The notes beneath the pieces were generated by a model. It searched no databases. It was not told where the DNA came from and saw only the letters and a list, made by a program, of their open reading frames with translations. The translations under genes were made by a program, and so were the position numbers. From assembly GCA_947623455.1 (NCBI GenBank), contig OX392535.1, positions 42,246,688-42,310,687 on the forward strand: a stretch of 64,000 nt of DNA. Reading direction: 5' to 3'. Below are positions 58,961 to 64,000 of the stretch, in pieces. The DNA is from Mimachlamys varia (Eukaryota; Mollusca; Bivalvia; Pectinida; Pectinidae). Within the stretch, counting starts at the first letter, position 1. The number at the start of each line of letters is the position of its first letter.

Positions 58961-59403
58961 ACCGTAAACCGATGCCCCAGTTCAATACGTACTCCTTATC
59001 ATGCTTATCCATCAATTCGTGTAAAAACTATTCATTCACCGAAAACCGGTATTACACCAATTATCAACTGCAAATCATAAAAAACTCCAATCTCACCGAA
59101 AATCGGTACATGTTAATCCATCAATTCATGCAGAACGATGTACTCACCGAAAACCGGTATTAAGCAGTTATCATAGCTGACAAAGTCGCACCGAAAACCG
59201 GTTCCACAGTAAATAATAACTGCTTATCAAATTGCATCAATCGTTTACCAAAAGCTGGTATCATATCATATGTAATATAATACAGTGCTTGTCGTAGCAC
59301 AAAAATCCCACCGAAAATCGGTATTTAAAGCCGTTTAGCGCCCATCTCACTACAATATTTACAAGTATGTATATATATAACATTATGGCTACCGAAAGTC
59401 AAT
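58961..59403. repeat. Irregularly spaced palindromic motif array ACCG-N5-CGGT
   Basis: Motif 'caccgaaaaccggtat' or close variants at 58961, 59038, 59095, 59146, 59190, 59247, 59310 and (degenerate) 59391. Starts are 44-81 nt apart. The half sites ACCG and CGGT are conserved while the flanks vary, though two ~108-bp segments (58999-59050 and 59110-59160) share more, so part of the array grew by duplication. It lies between pol and the recombinase gene. A plus-strand open frame through it (58954-59163) is a by-product. Confidence 0.8.
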
Positions 59404-59474
59404 ACGTAATGCAAGCATCGGGAATGTTAAATCAACATGTCCAATCTAGATGGCGTATAAAAACGTTTTTCTGT

Positions 59475-59624
59475 CTGTAGAAACCTGTATTCCTCTATAC
59501 TGTAGAAACCTGTATTCCTCTATACTGTAGAAACCTGTATTCCTCTATACTGTAGAAACCTGTATTCCTCTATACTGTAGAAACCTGTATTCCTCTATAC
59601 TGTAGAAACCTGTATTCCTCTATA
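59475..59624. repeat. 25-bp tandem repeat x6 at the end of pol
   Basis: Plus-strand unit 'ctgtagaaacctgtattcct' plus ctata, six nearly identical copies. On the sense strand it carries the last residues of the pol frame (EEYRFLQYRG) and shifts frame from copy to copy. Confidence 0.92.
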
Positions 59625-60000
59625 CCTCCGATAAAATGTTGTCCGTCCGGACACACACAGGGCCAAAACCTACCAGACTTCCAAAAAGGAATGACAAGCG
59701 TGCCATACGCTTTACACATCTGCATATACCTGATAACTCTCGATATAAGATACACTGGTGGAACAAACCAACCATTTTCCCCAGCCCAACTTGCTGAAAA
59801 AGCATCTATACCTTTTGAACCTGGATTCCAGTACCTAGAATAAAATGTAGGCACTTTCATGTTATAACAGGACGCAAACCAGTCCACATCAAAAGGACCC
59901 CAAATATCATCAAACAGCTGAAAAACAGTTTCAACCACACCCCAATCGTCAACATCGACAATTTTGCTGATAAAATCAGCGCAAACATTTTCTTCTCTGG
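59570..60000 (-). pseudogene. Ngaro pol, domain after RNase H
   Basis: Open from 59938 as drawn, with coding-like sequence upstream in another frame. Contains FDVDWFASCYNMKVPTFYSR, DAFSASWAGENGWFVPP and GTLVIPFWKSGRFW. This conserved segment follows RNase H in DIRS-order pol proteins and has a 'D.FA...N / DAF...W / PP / P.W' pattern like Dam-type adenine methyltransferases. Whether it is a methyltransferase relic is uncertain. Confidence 0.65.
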
Positions 60001-60033
60001 GAACCCATTCCGTTTCTAATGATATTTGACTTT

Positions 60034-60541
60034 CTAACAGGAGCGCAAAATATCAAGTGCTATATTTTGCAGACATGCTTTAATGCTGCCCTTCTCTACA
60101 ATCGACACCACGCCCTGGTTATCTGAAAACCATTTCACCCTGGACCCTCTCAATACATTTACAAGTGAACACAACACTCGATATACAGCTATCAATTCTC
60201 TAAAAGTCGAACTTTGACCTGCCTCATTCTGAGTCCACACCCCATGTGCCACGCCCACCGGTGACTACGCAATATCCACCGTACCCTGTCCCACTAGCAT
60301 CAGAATAAACTGTTCTATTGCACTGTGGGGAATACTGAATTTCTCTACAATTAATAGAATGTATGTGATTAACCCAAAATTCCATTTGAACTACACAATT
60401 ATCGTCCACAAAAATCCGATCATTCCACGACTGGGTCTGTAAAGTATTGCCCAATACTATACTCATGGACATAATTTGACCAACCAAACTCGCTAGAGCT
60501 TTTACGTGAACTGACCTGCCACTGTAAACAACTTTTAGCAT
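60034..60541 (-). pseudogene. Ngaro pol, RNase H domain (frameshifted)
   Basis: TVYSDASGTGYGGYCVV carries the first acidic residue, STFRELIAVYRVL the Glu, and VKWFSDNQGVVSIV the next Asp. The first lies in the frame 60224-60541 and the others in 60034-60258, so a frameshift near 60250 splits the domain. It would degrade the RNA strand during reverse transcription. Confidence 0.85.
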
Positions 60542-60589
60542 TCTCCACCCGTCTCTCCGGAATGCGCAAAACTCTCAATAAAGTGTTAA

Positions 60590-61052
60590 GGACTCGCACA
60601 ACTAAATAATTTACTATATGTTATTACTAAGCTTTCGAGCTAATAACTTCAATATTTGAAGTACAACACTTGTGAAAACTGCCTAAATTTACAGATACAT
60701 ACATGACAAAGGCTTCAAGGGGCATTTAATGAGGAGTTTACTGGCATATTAGCTTGCTACAGGCGTCTGCTTCGGACAATCGGAAATTTACATGGTCAAG
60801 CCAGTGAAATGGGATGGGACGGGAACACCCTCTGACTTTTGACCCCATATAAATCCGCCATCACATATCAAAATCTACCAAAAGTATATATTTTTGTAAA
60901 GTTAAATATCTACAGATTTCATTCAATGCAGAATGCAATTACCTATTTAAATTACTCAGAATCACTGTACTTTGATAGCCGGAACAAATTTTCAGTAGGG
61001 ACTACAAACGTATGAAACACTTCGTCATAGGCTGATTTAGTTGTGTCAGTCC
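60590..61052. mobile_element. 463-bp TIR element with TTAA target duplication
   Basis: Ends 'ggactcgcacaactaaat' and inverted 'atttagttgtgtcagtcc', flanked by TTAA at 60586-60589 and 61053-61056. It interrupts RT: the flanking pol sequences come within one frame of each other if it and one TTAA are removed, with a separate 1-nt shift close by. Related to 41301-41756. TTAA is the target of piggyBac transposases, though these ends do not show the usual CCC start. Confidence 0.85.
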
Positions 61053-61531
61053 TTAATATCTACACCGAGAAAAGTCATGAATTGTACAGGATCCCAAATA
61101 GATTTGTCTGCTTTAGGCACAAAACCTGAATCTAAAATGTCACTTTTAACTTTTGCACTCTGTTCTGCTAACTTCAATTTGTCAGTGTTATGACACAATC
61201 CGTCATCCAAATACATTAATATTTGTAAACCCTCGCCCCTCCACTTTTTAATGAGCGGTCTAGTGACTTTAGTAAAAATATACGGAGCTGTAGACAAACC
61301 AAACGGTAACACTAAAAACTTGAAATATACTTTCTTGGACCCAAAATTCCACGAAAATCCAAGAAATTTGGTATGAGGTGGATATATATCTATGTAGTGA
61401 TACGCAGAATGTATATCAATTTTTTTTAACCATCCCTGTTTCGCTATATACAAAATCGCTGTACGTAAATCGTCATATTTTACAGATTGTTTCCATAAAT
61501 GTTTATTGACCTCCCTTAAATCCAGAATCAA
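61046..61531 (-). pseudogene. Ngaro pol, reverse transcriptase domain
   Basis: LDLREVNKHL near the start; KIDIHSAYHYIDI at residues 37-49 holds the first catalytic Asp; LPFGLSTAPYIFTKVTRPL follows; the YLDD box is at 107-110. The 'DIHSAYHYI' and 'LDD' forms are typical of the DIRS order. The frame ends at FLGVDIKD, where the TTAA element begins. Upstream it is separated from the pol N-terminus by a frameshift near 61531-61600. Confidence 0.9.
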
Positions 61532-61594
61532 GCGTTTTTTTTACCACTACTCTGAACCGATACTGTCAATGGGTTTGTCATATATGGAGATTCC

Positions 61595-62020
61595 TCACAT
61601 CTTTCTATTAATTTTCGTTTTTTCTAAATCGAAAATAGCCTTCTCCACAAACTCGGCGTTTTTCATCGCCGACACGTTATTTTTAAATTCTCTTTTGTCT
61701 GGTTCCGAATAAAATGGAATTTTATAACCGTTATCAATCACATCTAACACAAACTCAGAACATCCAATATCCTTCCAAAATTCTATGTTAGTTTTTAATC
61801 TGCTTTTTACTAGAATGTCAGCCTGCCCTTGTTCGTATTCAAAAAAGTCGTTTGTAAATTCTGTACTAAGACAGACTCCTGTACAATCGGTACTAGCTAA
61901 TGCATTAGAAAACTCTGTTACAGTCGTATACTTATCTTGTATGACTTGAGCCTCTCTAGTCTCTATGTCCCTATGTCCCCGTCCTAGACTGCCCAGCTGG
62001 CTTATTGATGATTGGGCAAT
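61595..62020 (-). pseudogene. Ngaro pol, N-terminal region
   Basis: Contains VCLSTEFTNDFFEYEQ, LKTNIEFWKDIGCSEFVLDV and IDNGYKIPFYSEPD, a segment that precedes RT in DIRS-order pol proteins. It overlaps the gag frame at its 5' end, so gag and pol are probably in different phases, as in related elements. The frame breaks before RT. Confidence 0.75.
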
Positions 62021-62237
62021 CCTTTCGGAAGTGCCGAAAGTCCCCGCATGCGAAACAGGCTCCCTGGTTCCCTCTTTGGCCACGAAAAAGCTGATTCCCA
62101 TCAGAATGCCGCACAGAAGTAGAAACCTGACCTGGAGCTCCCGTCGCGAAATTTGGACCTTGATATCCATGCCTGGATCTCTGTCTGTTGAGGAAAACGT
62201 CTTTCTTCTTTTTCTGCTTGTCCTTTAACCTTTTCAC
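61971..62237 (-). pseudogene. Ngaro gag, C-terminal zinc-knuckle region
   Basis: Basic stretch KRLKDKQKKKKD, a Gly-Gln-rich linker, then CFACGDFRHFRKDC, a perfect C-x2-C-x4-H-x4-C zinc knuckle. It would bind the element RNA. The start shown is not real; homology continues upstream in another frame. Confidence 0.8.
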
Positions 62238-62286
62238 CGCCTTATTCTCTGCGCGTGAAATTTTCTTGTCGTCGTCGTCGGAGTCG

Positions 62287-62687
62287 TTAGCAAGAGGGTT
62301 GGCTATATACTCTAACTGTCCCCCAACCTGCCTCAGAACTTTCTGCTATTTTTATCAGTTTGTTCCTTTTTGTAATTTTCTCTACTACTCGACTCAATAT
62401 TTCAGAACAATACTCGTCCTTGCTATTGTCTTTCTCCCACAAAGCTTGATTAACTTCCTCCAAAAGGTCCGTATTAAACATGTATTGCTGTTTGTTCCCC
62501 TCGCTTTTCCAAGTAATACATTTGTCCTCTTTCAATTTCTGAATTTCTTTAGACACATCTCTCCCGTTTGAATTTCACACAGCCTTGTATCTAAATATGC
62601 CTTAATTTCACCTTTCTGGCTCTGTAACTGCTGAAAAATGTCATTTAACGTGACACCACTACTTGTATTCGAACCGCCGCCCTCCAT
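62287..62687 (-). pseudogene. Ngaro gag, N-terminal and central region (frameshifted)
   Basis: Probable start Met at 62687 (MEGGGSNTSSGVTLNDIFQQ), just downstream of the 171-bp repeat. After a frameshift near 62550 it continues as EIQKLKEDKCITWKSEGNKQ, then KLIKIAESSEAGWGTVR. The 'GNK.QY.FN' and 'KLI.IA..SE.GW.TV' steps recur in gag proteins of DIRS-order elements. Confidence 0.7.
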
Positions 62688-62709
62688 CAGTGTACAGAAA
62701 TTTCCCACT

Positions 62710-62880
62710 AAAAATGTACGTGTGTTCGCCGTTACCTGTGTCGCCTGAATGACACGTATAGGTAACATCCTAACCAATTTGCACGTGCAAATACCAGTAT
62801 CGCCACCTATTGGCGTATCTCATACCTAAGAGAAAATAATTACATCCTAATTCCTACCGTCAACCGATTGAAATTATATT
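62710..62880 (-). repeat. 171-bp split direct repeat, outer copy (sense 5' end)
   Basis: Pairs with 57280-57450, both exactly 171 bp and ending 'tgaaattatatt'. As the sense 5' end it probably carries the promoter (inference). Confidence 0.93.
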
Positions 62881-64000
62881 ACTCGTTCCTTCATGATTAG
62901 AGCCATAATTATACACTTACCGTTCCTATTTACACAATGAACCATATAGGCAGGACCTGGTCCATGCATATGCGACTAATCAAAATGCAAGGCAATCTCA
63001 ATGTTGTTCCTACTATGATGCAGATACATACAATGTAACAGAATCATCGAAAAAGGGTCTGAACCAATTGGTATTGAATACCATAGTAAATGTTAACAAT
63101 GTATTTCAGTCCTTGTACTTTTGTTAAATGAAACAAACAAAGACAAGAGGCCCAATGGGCCTGCATCGCTCACTTAGTATCAATCTCGGACTTGTAACCC
63201 TAAAGTCACCTAAAATCTATAACTCTAAGATATTCAGAACGACATGTTCAGATTTAAACATATTTTACCCATGTGACCTTGTAAAACAAGGTCATTTTCA
63301 TTTGCAAATTTAGTTTGGATTCATCCAAGGAAGCTATCAGCCGAATATCAAGTATTTAGGTCTTTTGATCAAAAGTCGATCAAAGGTTTTAACTGATTTG
63401 ATTACTATGACCTTAAATATGGGTCAAGATCATTTCTTTTCACAAAATTTGCCTAGCTTCATCCATGAAACCTTTCAGCCAAATATCATGCTTTTCGGCC
63501 TTTTGGTATTTCAGAAGAAGTCGTTTGAAAGTTTTTACAGTTTTGACCCTTGTAACCTTGAATAAACGTCAACGTCATCATTTCTTTACACAAACTTTGT
63601 CATGCTTCATCTAAGGAACCTTTCAGCCAAACATCATGCCGTTAAAAGGTTACAACATATTTGACACCTGGCCTAGAATATGGGTCAAGGTCATATCTTT
63701 TCGCAAACTTTGTTCAGCTACTTCCAAGGAAGCTACCAGCCAAATTTCATGTCACTAGGCCTTTCAGTATTTCAGAAGAAGTTGTTTAAAAGTTGACAGA
63801 TGCAGGGCGGACGCTTCACCATCGCATAATCTCACTCAAGTGAACTACTAATCGAGTGTCTTCATTCCAAGGTTTCTTTTGGCTCATTTAGGAAAAAGGT
63901 TAGCTGCGGTTTCTTTAGGGACAAACTTAAGTTGAGATCATTTAGAATTTTTCAGTCCTAATTTGAATTTGACGTGGCGCCATTGGTCCCCTATTTCTCT
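62881..64000 (+). repeat. Direct duplication, copy 2 (runs off the window)
   Basis: Matches 43975-45431. It includes a second copy of the bivalve-type repeat (about 63138-63860, opening 'caagaggcccaatgggcctg'). It lacks the foldback MITE of copy 1 and has two deletions (about 37 and 110 bp) in the internal tandem units. Its right limit is unknown. Confidence 0.85.

Larger units (their letters stand above)
57044..62880 (-). mobile_element. Ngaro-type tyrosine-recombinase retrotransposon, complete but dead
   Basis: 5837 bp. Sense order is 171-bp repeat (62710-62880), gag, RT, RNase H, a further pol domain, tyrosine recombinase, 79-bp repeat (57451-57529), 171-bp repeat (57280-57450), 157-bp spacer, 79-bp repeat (57044-57122). 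That is the A1-ORFs-B1A2-B2 split direct repeat layout of Ngaro/PAT-like elements (order DIRS). The recombinase replaces an integrase and no target duplication is expected; none is seen. The left flank 'cgagtgt' (57037-57043) and right flank 'actcg' (62881) abut in the duplicate locus at 43974/43975. ORFs are broken by frameshifts, a nested TIR element and a hairpin. Confidence 0.9.

Noticed and set aside
58954..59163. Plus-strand open frame with repeated TENRY
   Set aside because: It is a by-product of the palindromic motif array and runs antisense to the element's genes.
60590..61052. Intron within the pol gene
   Set aside because: It has inverted ends and a TTAA duplication rather than GT-AG borders, and a related copy occurs in an unrelated LINE relic.
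57044..62880. LTR retrotransposon or retrovirus-like interpretation
   Set aside because: No integrase or protease was recognised, the terminal repeats are split rather than simple LTRs, there is no target duplication, and a tyrosine recombinase is present.

Overview
This window looks like repeat-dominated nuclear DNA of an invertebrate, most probably a bivalve mollusc. It is AT-rich, has no compact gene order or ribosome-binding sites, has spliceosomal introns, and carries dispersed repeats of a kind known from bivalves (blocks opening with 'aagaggccc...gggcc...gctcac' and closing with 'caggtgacc'). The species call is inference. I see no convincing single-copy host gene. Almost everything interpretable is a mobile element, a relic of one, or a tandem array.

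Layout. 1-11.6 kb: intergenic or intronic DNA with fragments of one retroelement family, two tRNA-derived SINEs and a 29-bp satellite (4.28-5.49 kb). 11.6-16.6 kb: a T-rich ~32-bp satellite split by a nearly complete mariner (13152-14488, DD34D transposase, frameshifted). 16.6-32.3 kb: foldback and TIR elements, more copies of the same retroelement family, and 18-bp and 34-bp tandem arrays. 32.85-34.1 kb: a SINE whose tRNA-like head is tandemly amplified about 18 times. 35.8-36.7 kb: a 24-bp minisatellite. 40.3-42.3 kb: a decayed LINE interrupted by a TIR element. 43.95-45.43 kb: one copy of a direct duplication whose second copy runs from 62.88 kb off the window end. 46.6-56.2 kb, minus strand: a spliced gene with at least 10 exons encoding an EnSpm/CACTA (TNP2-like) transposase, with one exon thrown out of frame by a minisatellite. 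57044-62880, minus strand: a complete but inactivated Ngaro-type tyrosine-recombinase retrotransposon.

The best-supported observation is the Ngaro-like element. It has gag with a zinc knuckle, RT with YLDD, RNase H and a tyrosine recombinase. It is bounded by split direct repeats (79 bp x2 and 171 bp x2) in the diagnostic order. The paralogous duplicate near 43974/43975 supplies its pre-insertion site and shows no target-site duplication. The element has itself been hit by a TTAA-flanked 463-bp TIR element (in RT), a 90-nt near-perfect hairpin (in the recombinase His-x-x-Arg region) and two in-gene tandem expansions. It also carries an irregularly spaced series of palindromic ACCG-N5-CGGT motifs between pol and the recombinase.

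A recurring theme is local tandem amplification of modules inside mobile-element coding or promoter sequence: 7-aa x6 in the recombinase, 25 bp x6 at the end of pol, 44-46 bp x5 in a transposase exon, 114 bp x2 in a retroelement ORF, and ~61 bp x18 in a SINE head.
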